In this document: positions 24,023-35,441 of the stretch, piece after piece
How positions within the stretch are numbered: the first letter of the stretch is position 1
Layout of the letters: every line of letters starts with the position of its first letter
Origin: Takakia lepidozioides
Taxonomy: Eukaryota > Streptophyta > Takakiopsida > Takakiales > Takakiaceae
Assembly: GCA_030704615.1 (NCBI GenBank)
Contig: CM060732.1
Coordinates: 74,567,053 to 74,631,052, forward strand
Reading direction: 5' to 3'
Length of the DNA stretch: 64,000 bases
Program-made: the position numbers and the translations under genes
Notes under the pieces: generated by a model
Told to the model about the DNA's origin: nothing
The model's database searches: none
Seen by the model: only the letters and a program-made list of their open reading frames with translations

Positions 24023-25690
24023 AGAGAGAAGACTCCGGCCGAGGCCGGCGTAACTAAGAGCCACTTCGCCTTGCGGCTACTGCCCCCTTTCGGGGGTGGG
24101 CCCTATGACAAAAAGTGTCCAGGGGGACACCAGGTGACCGCTAAGAATAGAAGGGGTGAGGGTACCTCTGGGTACCCAGGGGTATCCTGGGGGACCTAAG
24201 GTGCGTTTGAAGTGCCGGATTTCAGTTGGTGTTTGTTGGTGATAATAGCTGTGAGTGAACGGAGTGTCGTGAGATGGATTTCTTTGAAACATTTGTGGAT
24301 GGGAAGAATGGGAATTTGGAAGTTATCGTGTATGTCCGTGATACTAGCATTATGAATGCCACCTCGAGTGCCGGCTGTGATGACAGTTAACGGGCCGGTT
24401 TTCCAGCCACGCCTTCGGAGTGCAAGGATAAGCGGGGCATATTTTTGCCGTTTTTCTAAGATTGAATCATTTGGATAACGATCATGGCAAAATGTGAATT
24501 CAATGAAATGGATGGTGAGTTGTGGGGGAGGTGAGGTGGGGGGGTAAAATGTTGATAGGTAGACCTTGGACGAGGAGTATGTCCAGACAAAGTCGAGCGG
24601 GGCATGAGCATGGTGTTTGGGTACATATGCATGGTAGTAGCCACGGTGGTACTGTGTGGTCGGGTGGCCATCCCTGGTAGGTGCCTGCATTCATGAGCGA
24701 GAACCAACGGGTTTCAGCACGTTTTAGAAAGAGTTTGTGGAGGTGCCAGACTGCCTGGTTATGACGCGTGATATGTAAGCCATGTATAACTGGGTGTGTA
24801 CATTGGCTGATTAGATGTGGCCAAGTGTCACGAGCTTGGTGGGTGGTTGCACATAACGGGCAGTATGGGGATGGGAACAGATGTGGCCAGAAGATGTGTT
24901 TGCGCTGGTGGCCCATGTATTGGGCATATCGGAATTTGAGTGTTTGTCGGATTTGTGCGTCGGTGGTGGCTTTGGTTAGCCAGAAATGATTGGAGAGTTT
25001 ATGGTGCAGTACATTGGATTTAGTCCATTTTTGGATGTGTACTTTGGTATGGCTCATGGAGGCTGCCGCTTGTTTATTTGCTTCTCTGGTCAGAGTGGTC
25101 AGGAGGTTTCAGACTGGTCTGGGTGCAGGTGGGTCTGGAACGGGGTATATGATCCAGAAGGGATGGGTGTGGGCGATGTGAATAGGGTCGTTCGAGAGTT
25201 CAACTATGGGTTGGGAGGCGCCGAGTTGGGCGAGTAGGTCTGCTTCTTCATTACCATGGATGCCAGTATGCGAACGGACTTTGAGTATATGGACTGGGTG
25301 GCCTAGGGAGATGGCCCTCTGGACAATAGCGGCACTGAGGTTGCGGTCAGGGTGATGATGATGGGCAGAGGGGTGGGAGATGTGGTTGCGAATGAGGAAT
25401 AGTGAGGTAAGGCTGTCGGTGAAGATGTAGTGTGGGGGGGGGAAGGTGTCGAGTAGAGAGAGGGCTTCATAAATGGCCATGAGTTCAGCCCGGAGGATGG
25501 TGGCAGGGCCAGGGAGCCTGAAGGCAATGCCTTCACTGGTGCCGGCGTGATAGATTCCATACCCTGCGTTAGGTTTGGTGAGGGATCCGTCAGTGTAATG
25601 TGAATTGGCCAGTGGGTATTTGGGGATAGTGTTTTGTTGATATATTGCAGGGATTGGGGGTAGAGGTGTTGTTGGCGCGACCTGGGAAGG
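24023..25690 (-). mobile_element. LINE-A, minus copy (5'-truncated)
   Basis: The 3' end lies at 24023 and carries the same terminal module as the plus copy: GA/CT-rich end, TTAGTTACGCCGGC and a CCCCC-GAAA-GGGGG hairpin (24083-24096). Upstream on the minus strand are a C-terminal zinc-binding region (RKHIFWPHLFP, CPLCATTHQARDTWPHLISQC, about 24790-25057) and RNase H (about 25210-25620) with HYTDGSLT, ILRAELMAIYEA, IFTDSLTSLFL and GNEEADLLA. The copy stops at about 25690 where truncated Gypsy-2 integrase begins; RT and the chromodomain are absent. Confidence 0.85.
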
Positions 25691-26000
25691 GCGTGGTGTT
25701 GCTTCTTCCAAAGTGCCCTCCAAAATTCATTTGTAAACTTTGGATCGCGGTCCGAGACAATATCCTTCGGGAGTCCATGATGTTTGAAGACGTGGGCGAA
25801 GTAAAGTCGCCCCGTGCGCCGTTGCCATCTCCTTGGTGGGGATGAAATGACCCATTTTACTGAACCTATCCACCACCACCATGATTGCATCGAATTCTTT
25901 TGACAGCGGCATAGCAGTCATAAAATCCATCGAGACACTTTCCCAAGACCCCTCTGGAATCAGCAAGGGTTGTAACAGCCCCGTTTGTACTCGCTCTGGT
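25690..26000 (-). pseudogene. Gypsy-2 integrase core, truncated
   Basis: Contains [12 protein letters not shown] (first catalytic Asp) and [15 protein letters not shown] in one frame, then [20 protein letters not shown] (second Asp) in another frame. The catalytic Glu region is lost at the LINE-A junction. Confidence 0.85.
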
Positions 26001-26422
26001 TAAATTTGTTGGCATGTGGTGCATGTCTTGACATACTCCTCGGCCTCCTCCCTCAGTTTGGGCCAGAAATACTCTTTCTTCAAGAGTGCCGTGGTGTGCT
26101 TGGCTCCACCGTGGCCCGCAAGCGGGCCATCATGACATTCCTTCAAGAGACTATCACCGATCCCTCCCTTCGGCACATTGAGGCATTTTTGCTTGTACCG
26201 GAGCAGTCCATTTTGCAAGTGGAACTGCAATTTAACCCCCATCCTCAAGTCTGGCATCACGGACTTCGCCATCTCATCCTTCCGGTAAGCCTTCCAGATC
26301 TTTCTTTGGAGCGCCGTCTCGCCCCTGTACACCAACATGAGCTGCTGGCATTGGCCACCACATTGTCCCATCCCGGTTTGTACTGGATATCCACGTCGAA
26401 CACCGCCAAAGTGTCTTGCCAC
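26000..26422 (-). pseudogene. Gypsy-2 integrase zinc finger
   Basis: The H2C2 region is complete: [16 protein letters not shown] followed by KEYFWPKLREEAEEYVKTC and TTCQQI. A stop follows CQQI before the integrase core. This is the segment lost in Gypsy-1. Confidence 0.85.
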
Positions 26423-27917
26423 CTAAGTTGTTTTGGGGACAACTTAGGTTGCGTGGCAAAATACTTCACCGTGACATTGTCCGTGAACACCTTCACCGGG
26501 TTGGAACCAACATAGTGGTGCCAAAGCTCAAGGCAATGCACCACCGCCTTAATTTCTTACTCGTGCGTAGACCACCATCGCTCCACTTCATTCAGTTTCT
26601 TACTTTTGTAAGCCACTGAACGTCCATCCTGCATGAGCCCACCCCCAATTGCGAAGTCCGACGTATCTGTATGAATCTCAAATGGACGATCGAACTCCGG
26701 GATTTTTAGGACTGGAGCTTCCACCATCTGCTGCTTCAACTTGGCAAAAGCTTGGCCACAAAAAGTATTCCATACCCATACCTTGGACTTACACAGAAGG
26801 TCCGATAGCGGCCCCGCAATCTTGGCGAAATTTCTCATATACTTTCGGTAATAGGAGGCGAGTCCTAGGAAGGATCGCATTCCCGGGACCGAAGTCGGAG
26901 GCTCCTAGTCCAAGATCGCTCTCACCTTTTTGTCATCCATTTTGATCCCATCTTGTGTAATCACATGCCCTAGGAACTCTTATTTTGTGACCCCGAATTC
27001 GCACTTTGAAGCTTTGGCATACAACTTTCCTTTCCACAATTTCTGGAACACCCTTTTTAGGTGCTCCAGGTGCTCTTCCTTTGTTTTCGAGTACACCAAG
27101 ATGTCGTCGATGTACACGATCACAAAGTCATCCAACCACTCCTGGAAAAGGCTGTTCATTAGCGTGCTAAAGGTCACGGGTGCGTTGGTGAGCCCAAATA
27201 TGAACCATATCTTGTCCTGCACGCGGTCTTCTCCTCATCTCCTTCCGCCAGTCGGATTTGATGGTAGCCGGAGCGCAAATCGATCCGGCTGAAATACTTC
27301 TCTCCTGCCAATCGATCGAAGAGGTCGTCGATCCTTGGCAAAGGGTACCGGTTTTTGATAGTCACCTTATTTAGAGCCCTATAATCGACACACATCCGCA
27401 GCATCCCATCCTTCTTGTCTGCGAATAGCACCGGGGCTCCGTAGGGTGACTTACTCGGCCGGATGTACCCCTTTGACATTAAATCCTTGAGCTGAGCCTT
27501 CAGCTCGACCAACTCTCTGTGGCTCAACCGGTAGGGCGCCTTGGTAGGCGGCTCCGATCCCGGTATCACCTCAATCTTGTGGTCAACTCCTCTACGCGGT
27601 GGCAAACCGCTTGGTAATTCCTCCGGCATCACATCCTGGTATTTCTCCAAAATCCCCTTGATCCAATCTGGGCTCGGCTCCCTATCGCCTTCTCCCTTCA
27701 CTTGTCTTACGTAAAGCAAAAACTGGGGCTCGTGTGGCTCCTCCACAGCCCACTCCTTTGTTGACAGCAGGTTTATTCGCCCTCCCACTGGTTTGGGCGT
27801 TTCCGACACTCGTAAAACTTCGCCACCATTCCCACACGATAGTGTGACTATTCTCTTGCGGCCATCTATGACCGCTCCGGATTTGCTCAAAAAGGTCATC
27901 CCTAAAATGAGATCCAC
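26257..27917 (-). pseudogene. Gypsy-2 protease end, RT and RNase H
   Basis: In minus order: [16 protein letters not shown] (protease C-terminus), [45 protein letters not shown] (catalytic Asp), frameshift near 27210, then [20 protein letters not shown] (catalytic Asp pair) and the connection and RNase H (EIHTDTSDFAIGG, about 26557-26880; ELWHHYVGSNPVKVFTDN). Several frame changes and stops. Confidence 0.88.
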
Positions 27918-28009
27918 GCCATCGATCTTGCAGATGGTGAAGTTCTCACGTCCCTGGCTGAACGCACTTCAATAGAGGCCCCCACATCACTTGTTGGGAG
28001 CCCCAACTT

Positions 28010-29326
28010 TCATGCCGTTGCCGGTGTCATGAAGGAGTGCGACGCTCCTATGTCCACCAATAACGACACGTTAGTTCCGGAAATTATCCCATTCACGAAC
28101 ATTAACTGACTTCTTTTACGCAAGGCGCCAGTTTCCTGATACAACTCACAGGAGTAGTTGCATACCTTGCAAGTCTTGGCGACCACCGCCTCCACCAAGC
28201 GGCTGATGGAATCTTCGGACAGCTCCGTGGCCGCCCGAGTCATGTTCAATTTTCGGGGTTTCGTGTACTTCTTGGCCATGTGCCTGGGCTCCCCGCAATT
28301 AAAGCATACTCCATCGAATGTCGCCTTATGTCCGCCATAAGCCGCCGCACCTAATTTTCTTTTCGGAGCACCAGGTGCCACCTTGACGTGTGAAGGCCCT
28401 CCCTTCGATTTCCACGTGCCATTATCACCGTGTGACCTATCCCACTTCTTTTCCGGTCGGAAGGAGTCACCCTCCCGGCGGGTCTTCTTGTGGTTCAGCT
28501 CTGTACGACCTTGTCTTTCGCCCCTAGGGACATCCGAGAAACATTCAGCCTTTTCAATTGCCTCGTTCAAAATCTTAGGTGGCTTCTCCTCCAACTTCCG
28601 TCTGGCCCATGGGGCCAGTCCCGCCACAAAGTTGAAGACCATTTTTGGTTCCGCCATATCCGCGACTTCAAGCAACAACACATTGAAAGCCTAAACATAT
28701 CCCTGAATGTCATCCGTTTGCTTCAAATTCCTCATCTTGTCCCGGGCGAGCCAGGACGCGTTGAGGGGAACAAATTGTCTTTTCATAAGTTCCTTGAACC
28801 CACTCCAGTTCAAGGTTTCCGGGTTTGGACCTTGGTCGTGAAGGCGTTTCTGCCACCATTGTTGGGCATAGCCCCTCAAATAGGTGGGAGCCACTTCCAC
28901 CCGATCCTCGTCACTCAACTTGGCCGCCCGGAAGTACTGCTCTAGCTCCAAGAGCCAGGTGTTGAGTGCCTTCCAATTTTGGACGCCCTCGAAGGTGCCG
29001 GGTTCCTTAGGCTTCACCTTAAACTTCGCCTTAGTGGAAGTGGCATTAGCCACCTTCAACACGTCTTTCAACGTCCCGCCAAACTGCGCCAACAACCCTT
29101 CTCAAAAAGCTGTTGGCATGGGAGACATCTGTTGGTATGGCGGAGCCTCCGGGAGGTCCTCGGGCTCCGACTCCCCAGATTCCTCCCGTTCTTGAGCGGC
29201 CTCCCTTTCAAAAGCATGAATCGCCTCCTCAAATTGCCGCTTCGGTGACACATCGCCCCTATCGGGCTCACCAGGATCATCATCTTTCGGGCCGTTCCGC
29301 TTTCGCTTTGGCTTGCCTGACCCCAT
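28010..29326 (-). pseudogene. Gypsy-2 gag with zinc knuckle and protease start
   Basis: Gag starts at the ATG at 29326 (MGSGKPKRKRNGPKDDD). It is interrupted near 29100 and at about 28690 by stops or frame changes. A zinc knuckle CFNCGEPRHMAKKY has Tyr in place of the last Cys of the CX2CX4HX4C pattern, and the protease loop reads LLVDIGASHSFM, where the usual form is D[ST]GA. Both substitutions fit a dead copy. Confidence 0.85.
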
Positions 29327-29367
29327 GATGAGACCGATCTCAAGGACGATTGCGTACTCAACTCTAA

Positions 29368-29379
29368 GCTCTGATACCA
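29368..29379 (-). promoter_or_regulatory. Gypsy-2 primer-binding site (tRNA-iMet)
   Basis: TGGTATCAGAGC on the minus strand just inside the 5' LTR, identical to the Gypsy-1 site. Confidence 0.9.
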
Positions 29380-29381
29380 AG

Positions 29382-29964
29382 TGTCGCGCACTTCCCCCTT
29401 TGCTCCTCCACAAGACCCTCTCTCAATTTGGGCCTAGTGGAAAATTTCCTTTGGTTGTTGGCAGTCCGGAACAGCTCCCCACACCTTGGGCGCTTTCCGG
29501 CTCGCACGCTTACTCTCTAGTTTTTGGTCACCAACGGGCTTGCACCGTTCTCAGGGTTACTACTCCCTATATATACTTCTGTGACTGTCCGCAGGGGTTT
29601 CACAAACAACCCAGTCATTTTATGGCGAACCACCACGAAAACCCTCGATTCCCGGTGATGAGTCGCGGTGAGTCTTGGCCCACCCACCACGGCCCCATTG
29701 GACCGTGATGAGTCCCAAGACTCCCCACGACTCCCACCACAAGGTCTTCGCCCCATGGTGAGTCCTATGCCACCCCCACTAAGACCCACTAAGCTACCAC
29801 CACCCCTCGTGGAACCACCCCCTAGTGAGCGCCTCCGCCTCCTTGAGTGCTTTGGGCACTCAAAGGTGCTTCGGCCCCCGTACCTATTGTTGCCACTGCC
29901 CCCACCACAGGGGCAGCCCCTCTTGTGTCCCGACCCCCTGCCCTCAAGGCAAAGGGCCGCGACA
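29382..29964 (-). repeat. Gypsy-2 5' LTR (shortened)
   Basis: The LTR family of Gypsy-1 with the same TGTCGCG/CGCGACA ends but only 583 bp, because of internal deletions near both ends. The TATATATA box (about 29568-29576) is kept. Confidence 0.9.
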
Positions 29965-30600
29965 GTACCACTGAATACTCTGGCTCTTACTATGGCTCCA
30001 CCCCACCTATTCATATTCTGCGTGGCACTATCCAAGGTGATACCCTAAATCCATACCTCTTCATTATCTTTCTAGAACCACTACTGCGTTGGTTAGCTTG
30101 CGGCAATCTAGGATACCGCTACAAAACCTCACCCAATGAAATAACAGCTGCCGCCTATGCTGACGACTTAGCCATCCTTGCTCACAAACCCCAGCACCTA
30201 AACCGCCAAGTTGATAAACTATCCCGTTTTAACCAATGGTCCGGCATGGACTCTCAGTCTCCACAAATGCGCAGTCACAGCAGCCACCCATCACAGCAAA
30301 TTCACCCGAGCCGTGATGGACTCTCAATGTAAACTGAATATCCATTACCAGAATAGCCCCTTCCATGTCTTAGGCCCCGATGAACCTTACACATACCTGG
30401 GCATTCAGCTCGTCCCTTCACTCAAGTGGCACATCCAAAAAGCCACCACACTCACCAAACTAGCTAACAAGAGTCTAGCTCTACTTCAATCTCCTATCCC
30501 AATTAGACCAAAACTAGCGATCACCCAATTGGTGCTCAAACCACAAGTCCAGTACGCCTTTCACGCTGCTCCATTCTTTCTCCCTACCATTCTCCCTGGT
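29965..30600 (+). pseudogene. LINE-A reverse transcriptase (partial)
   Basis: RT block B (ILRGTIQGDTLNPYLFIIFLEP), catalytic block C (AAAYADDLAILAH at about 30150-30185) and downstream TYLGIQLVPSLKW, typical of non-LTR RTs. The finger region and endonuclease are missing at the 5' truncation. Confidence 0.85.
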
Positions 30601-30602
30601 GT

Positions 30603-31862
30603 GTGCTTGATAAACATATCATTCTTACCAAACGAATATGTGGGCTTCCAACTAGCACCCCAAATGCCCTTACCCAACTCCCCGCGGATAGTTATGGTAT
30701 CGGCTCTAGCCCCTTCATTACTTCTTATGCCCGCACGCTCGGTACCCAACTTCTAGAAGCCCTTAACGACCTTGGGCGTCTTGGACTCATCTACCAAGGT
30801 ATCGTCAGACACCTCGCCTCAAAATTTAATGGCCTCCACTCCCTCCCAATCCTTTACCCGCAGTCATGCCGTCACTCCCCAACCGCACGCTCCTTACTCA
30901 TTCTACGACAAATGCGTATTAGCCTGCAAATGGACCTGCCTGGCTATCCTAACACGGTGTCTTCACTAGAAGTTGCCTGGACCTCCAGCCCTTTTCTCCC
31001 CCAATTTGAAGCAATCCACCCCAGTCAGAAAACACCTATACTCAAGTACTTTAAAGCTCGACACATCACTAACCTCACCCAACTCACCACTGCCACCGGT
31101 ACCAAGTTAATAACCCCCCGTGAATACACTCTGAAATACTCTAGAGCCACTACTAAGACCTGCCGATTCCTTCTATACCTTCGTACCTTATTCTGCTACC
31201 CCTCCACCTCATGCATCCTAGACTGTGACCTCCCATGCCGTCTCTTCCCACATAACACACAAGACTTGCTCCCTGAGTTCAGGTCAGCCCCGGCCCCCTC
31301 TATTCTCCATAAACTCCGATCCTCTCGCACAACCATACATCAAGAACCTACTACCCATGACTCTTCCTCCCAGCTTACCCATGATACCACTTCTCTACCA
31401 CAACTCAGCGGCCACCAACAATCACCACCCTCTCCTACATGGTCTTCCCCACCGACACACACCCTACCCTCATCCACCCCTACCACACCACACTCCCACA
31501 ACGCTACCACACCATCCCCTTCCCACACTAATCTCAACAACTCCAACGCTTTTATCATTGAAGCTATACTAGGGATTAAAACCCAGACTTCCACGGATTC
31601 ATTTGGTGTGACTTGTATAGACACATACTACCTATGCAAATGGGCGGGCTTCTCAAGTGAAGACAATACCTGGCAAATTGAGGACGACCTCTTTGGTTCG
31701 CATGATGACTGTGACCCTGACCATAACCTGGCCCTTCTTATTGCTTTCTACAAGCGTACTAATACCAACTACCTCTCACACTTATACCAACAACATGTAT
31801 CCCAAAAACTCAGACACTCAACATGTCTCTCGTCCGCTCCCCGCCGCCAACATTCTAGTTGA
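30603..31862 (+). pseudogene. LINE-A post-RT region with chromodomain
   Basis: An uninterrupted 419-codon frame. The first two thirds follow the RT thumb region of the same element and then become Ser/Pro/Thr/His-rich. Residues about 315-385 form a chromodomain: FIIEAILGI, then YYLCKWAGFSSEDNTWQIE and a C-terminal helix (NLALLIAFYKR). Phe, Trp and Phe sit where HP1-type chromodomains place their methyl-lysine aromatic cage. It is bracketed by RT upstream and RNase H downstream of the same element, so it is not a stray gypsy fragment; it also differs clearly from the Gypsy-1 chromodomain. Confidence 0.75.
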
Positions 31863-32544
31863 CATCACAGAATGCAACCCCGACAAGGATATCCTTCATG
31901 ACTCACCCATCATATGCACCGGCCCCCAAAAGTCCGCTATTCACTCTAACAATGGTCAATTCCTTGGGCTCGTCCCTAACGACAGGATTGCCTGGTTATA
32001 GGCCCGGTACTCTTCCCACTCCTCCAACACTAGTCATTTACACCCACCTCTCCAAGACTTCGCTACCGAAATAAGTTGGCTCTTGGAGCGCTACCTCCGT
32101 GACACCCCCCACAAAAAACCCAGATCCGAAACCAAACTCTCTCAAGCTATGTGTTATTTCCCACGATATCCTAACCCTTCTCATTACATCCTTCCAACTC
32201 ACCCACTCATACTACTCTAGTCCACTCACTTGTCCCATAGACATCCAATCATTCGCCAGTCCCAATCCCTGAGACTGCATCTTCGGGGCCTCTGGTTATG
32301 CCACCCAACACTCTTGGTCTGGCAGCCCCCCCCCCCGGGACCCCACACCCATGAAGCTTTACAATGGGCTCGCTTTGCAACCCACACTTCCCCAACATCA
32401 CTCACTATCCTTATACTCACTCACCAGCAATCACCTGATAACCCCCATCCTTAACTGCAACTACCACCGGGCACCACACTACTAGCATCACTTGAACCAA
32501 GCCAGCATATATACTCAAAGAACCCACCCTTCCCTAAATATCTT

Positions 32545-33501
32545 ATGCATGAGGAGCCCACCATTACTCTTCTTCTACATATCCAACACGCATCCGCCCC
32601 TCCCATCCCACATACCATGCACGCCCACCTCGTCCACACACTCACGCGTACTCACGGCCTCATGGTCACCACCACCCTACCCGTCGTATCCCTTCCCCCA
32701 CCTCACAGCTCTCATACCCAGGTATCTCAGTCACTTCCCATAGTCCAGCTGAGCAAATCCTGGATTAAAGCACCTCCCCGTCCCCTTCCTCTCCCCCCAC
32801 CGATTCCAGTCACCTCACCGCCATATCATAACCATATGCCCCTCAAATACCCGCCACTTCATTCCCACTATACTGACGGTTCCCACACTCGACCCAACGC
32901 CGGAGACGACGTTTACCACGCTGCCTCAAGAATAGGCACATCCGCCCGACTCCCTGGGCCTGCCACCATCCTCCGTGCAGAACTTATGGCCATTTACGTG
33001 GCCATCTCCCAGCTACCCTCATTCTCCCCTCCCCATTATATTTTCACAGACAGTCTAACATCACTCTTTCTTATTCGTAACCACCTAGCATGCCTCTCCT
33101 CACACCACCACCACCCAGACCGCAACCTCATTGATGCCATAACCAAAGGTGCCATAGACTTGGACCAACCAATTCACTTCCTGAAAAACCGCTCACATAC
33201 AGGTATTGCTGGCAATGAGGAAGCTGACCTCCTCGCTCAAACTGGCGCTTTAGAGCCCTATATCGACCCAGCCGACGATCCTATCCACATTGTGCACACC
33301 CACCCATTTTGGCTCATACACTCCATCCCAAACCCTCCAGACCATAAGCAAATACATAACCTTCTTACCACCCTTAATAAGGAGGCCACTCAACAAGCTA
33401 GGGCATCTATGAGTCACACCAAAATCCACATTCAAGAATGGACTCTTTCCACCATCCTGCATCATAAGCTATCCAACAAATTTGGCACTCCAAAGCCGTG
33501 A
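32545..33501 (+). pseudogene. LINE-A RNase H domain
   Basis: An open frame of 318 codons. RNase H catalytic features: HYTDGSHT (Asp), ILRAELMAIYVA (Glu), IFTDSLTSLFL (Asp), RSHTGIAGNEEADLLA (His...Asp). A Pro-rich lead precedes it. Closely similar to the minus copy at 25109-25723. Confidence 0.88.
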
Positions 33502-34116
33502 CTGATGCTCAAATCAAACAAACACTCAAGTTCCGATATGCCCAATATATGGGCCACCAACGTAAACACGTCTTCTGGCCCCGCCAATTTCCCTCACCAA
33601 ACTGCCATTTATGCCTGCACAACCACCAGGTTCGAGACACTTGGCCCCACCTCTTGAGTCAATGTACCCACCCGGTCATCCATGGTAACATGTCATAACC
33701 ATCCTGTTTGGCACATCCACAAACTCCTTATGCAACGGTCCGGAACCCGCTGGTTTTCACTTGTTAACGCAGGCACCCACCAAGGCAAACCTCTAGACCA
33801 TACTGTTCCACATTGGTTGCTCCCATGCCTATGTCCACGCTCTCCATGCACCTGCCTCGCCATGCTATGCCCTGATATCTTGCTTGTTCACGGCCTGCCC
33901 ATCAATACCCAGCCGCCTACTTCCCCTTCATCACATATCACCATCTACTTTATAGAATTCACATACTGTCACGATCGTTATCCTGCCCCCTCCATCTTGG
34001 AAAACGGCAAAAATATGCACCACTTATCACTGCTCTCCGTCGCAGGGGGTGGAACACAGGCCCCCTCTCTGTTATCACGGCCGACACTCGAGGGGGTATC
34101 CACAATGCTAGCATAA
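33498..34116 (+). pseudogene. LINE-A C-terminal Cys/His region
   Basis: Contains FRYAQYMGHQRKHVFWPRQFP, CHLCLHNHQVRDTWPHLLSQC and H, the CX2C...HX-C pattern found at the C-terminus of many LINE ORF2 proteins, then CPDILLVHGLPIN and FTYCHDRYPA shared with the minus copy. A frame change lies at about 33690. Confidence 0.75.
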
Positions 34117-34244
34117 CGGCGCTACACGACAAATCTCCCCTATCCACAAATGCTTTAAGACAATTCACCTCACAACCCTCCGTTCTCTCACAGCCATCAT
34201 TACCAACAAACGGAAGCTAGAATCCAACCCACTTTCTGTTCCTT

Positions 34245-34455
34245 AGCCCTCCTCAACACCTTAGGTACCCATGGGTACCTAAGGGTACCCTTATGGGTAC
34301 CCACCGTACCCCTTGGTACCTCCACCCCCCGGTTCCGGTGTCCACTGGACACCTAGATTACTTATAGGGCCCACCCCCGAAAGGGGGCAGTAGCCGCAAG
34401 GCGAAGTGGCTCTTAGTTACGCCGGCTTAGGCTGGAGTCTTCTCTCTCTCTCTCT
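34245..34455 (+). repeat. LINE-A structured 3' end
   Basis: The non-coding tail has a perfect 22-bp palindrome (34261-34282, centred on CCATGG), further GGTACC motifs, the inverted repeat GGTGTCC...GGACACC (about 34338-34353), a hairpin of five C-G pairs with a GAAA loop (34374-34387), a conserved TTAGTTACGCCGGC block and CT repeats at the terminus. The GAAA hairpin and terminal block recur in the minus copy. Confidence 0.8.
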
Positions 34456-35441
34456 ACATGTCCACAAGCGCAGTCTCCAAATATATCTCGAAAGCCTCCC
34501 TGCCACATCCATGTTGAGCACACCCTGCGATCATGGTGTTCCATGATACTCTACCTCGTTTAGCCATATTGTCAAAAGCTTGAAGCGCATCCTTTATGCT
34601 CCCACATTTTGCATACATGTCCACAAGCGCAGTCTCCAAATTTATTTAGCATGCAATTCCAGATTTAATGATGTCAGCATGGACCTCTTTGCCCTTCTCC
34701 AAGGCTCCTAGGCTGGCACATGCATTGATAACGCAAGTGAATGCGACCCTGTTGGGCGTTAGCCCTTTCTTTTGCATTTGTTCATACATCTCAATAGCCT
34801 CCCTGCCATACTCATGCAGAGCATATGCTGCAATCATGGTCCTCCATGAAACCACATCATGTTGTGTCATATTGTCAAACACTAGATGAGCATCCTTTAT
34901 GCCCCTGCATTTTGCATACATGTCAACAAGGGTATTCTCCAGGATAGCATCTGGCACGATTCTAGATTTGTTTATGTCATCATGGCCATGCCTCCCTTAT
35001 TCCAGAGCTCTGAGGCGCATGCATTGAGAATACAAGTGAATGTGACCCTGTCAGGCGTCACCCCATCCTGTTGCATTTTCTCATAGATCTTGAAAGCTTC
35101 CAACAGCGTCCCCATGCTGAGCATATCCTGCTATCAATGAACTCCACGAGACCACATCTCGTTTAGCACATGCTATCGAACATTTGACGCGCCTTTTTCA
35201 TGCTGCCACATTTTGCATACATGTCGATAAGGCTATTATCCAAATTGATATAGGGTGCAATTTTAGCTTTCATGGTGTCAACATGCACCTCTTTGCCCCC
35301 TTTTCCAGGGCTCCTAGGCTGGAACACGCATTGAGAACACAAACAAACGTGATTGTGTTGGGTCTCACCCCTGCTTGTTGCATTTGCATGTACATCTGGA
35401 AAGCCTCCCTCTACGCTGACACTGATCACATATCCACCCAA
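34456..35441 (-). pseudogene. PLS-type PPR gene fragment
   Basis: Minus-strand pieces of pentatricopeptide repeats: NSLIDMYAKCGSMKKARQMFD (35163-35441 region), NTLVDMYAKCRGIKDAHLVFD, VSWRTMIAAYALHEYGREAIEMYEQM, GLTPNRVAFTCVINACASLGALEKGKEVHA (34646-34957) and ETALVDMYAKCGSIKDALQAFD (34454-34639). Repeats are in several frames with stops between, and the downstream part ends at the LINE-A 3' end. Intact PLS PPR proteins bind organelle RNA; this copy cannot. Confidence 0.88.

Larger units (their letters stand above)
25690..29964 (-). mobile_element. Gypsy-2: Ty3/gypsy chromovirus, 3'-truncated
   Basis: A minus-strand relative of Gypsy-1 with 5' LTR (29382-29964), primer site, gag, protease, RT, RNase H and part of integrase. 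It breaks off inside the integrase core, so the integrase C-terminus, chromodomain and 3' LTR are lost at the junction with LINE-A. It retains the regions Gypsy-1 has deleted and so shows what Gypsy-1 once encoded. Several frameshifts and stops make it non-functional. Confidence 0.9.
29965..34455 (+). mobile_element. LINE-A, plus copy, with chromodomain
   Basis: A 5'-truncated non-LTR element; Gypsy-2's LTR abuts it within the RT domain. In order it holds RT (29965-30600), a thumb-like region, a chromodomain (about 31540-31760), a long linker, RNase H (about 32860-33255), a Cys/His region (about 33498-33700) and a structured 3' UTR ending in CT repeats at 34455. Frames change near 30230, 30600 and after 31862, so it is not functional. 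The minus copy at 24023-25690 confirms RNase H, the Cys/His region and the 3' end as one unit. Confidence 0.85.
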
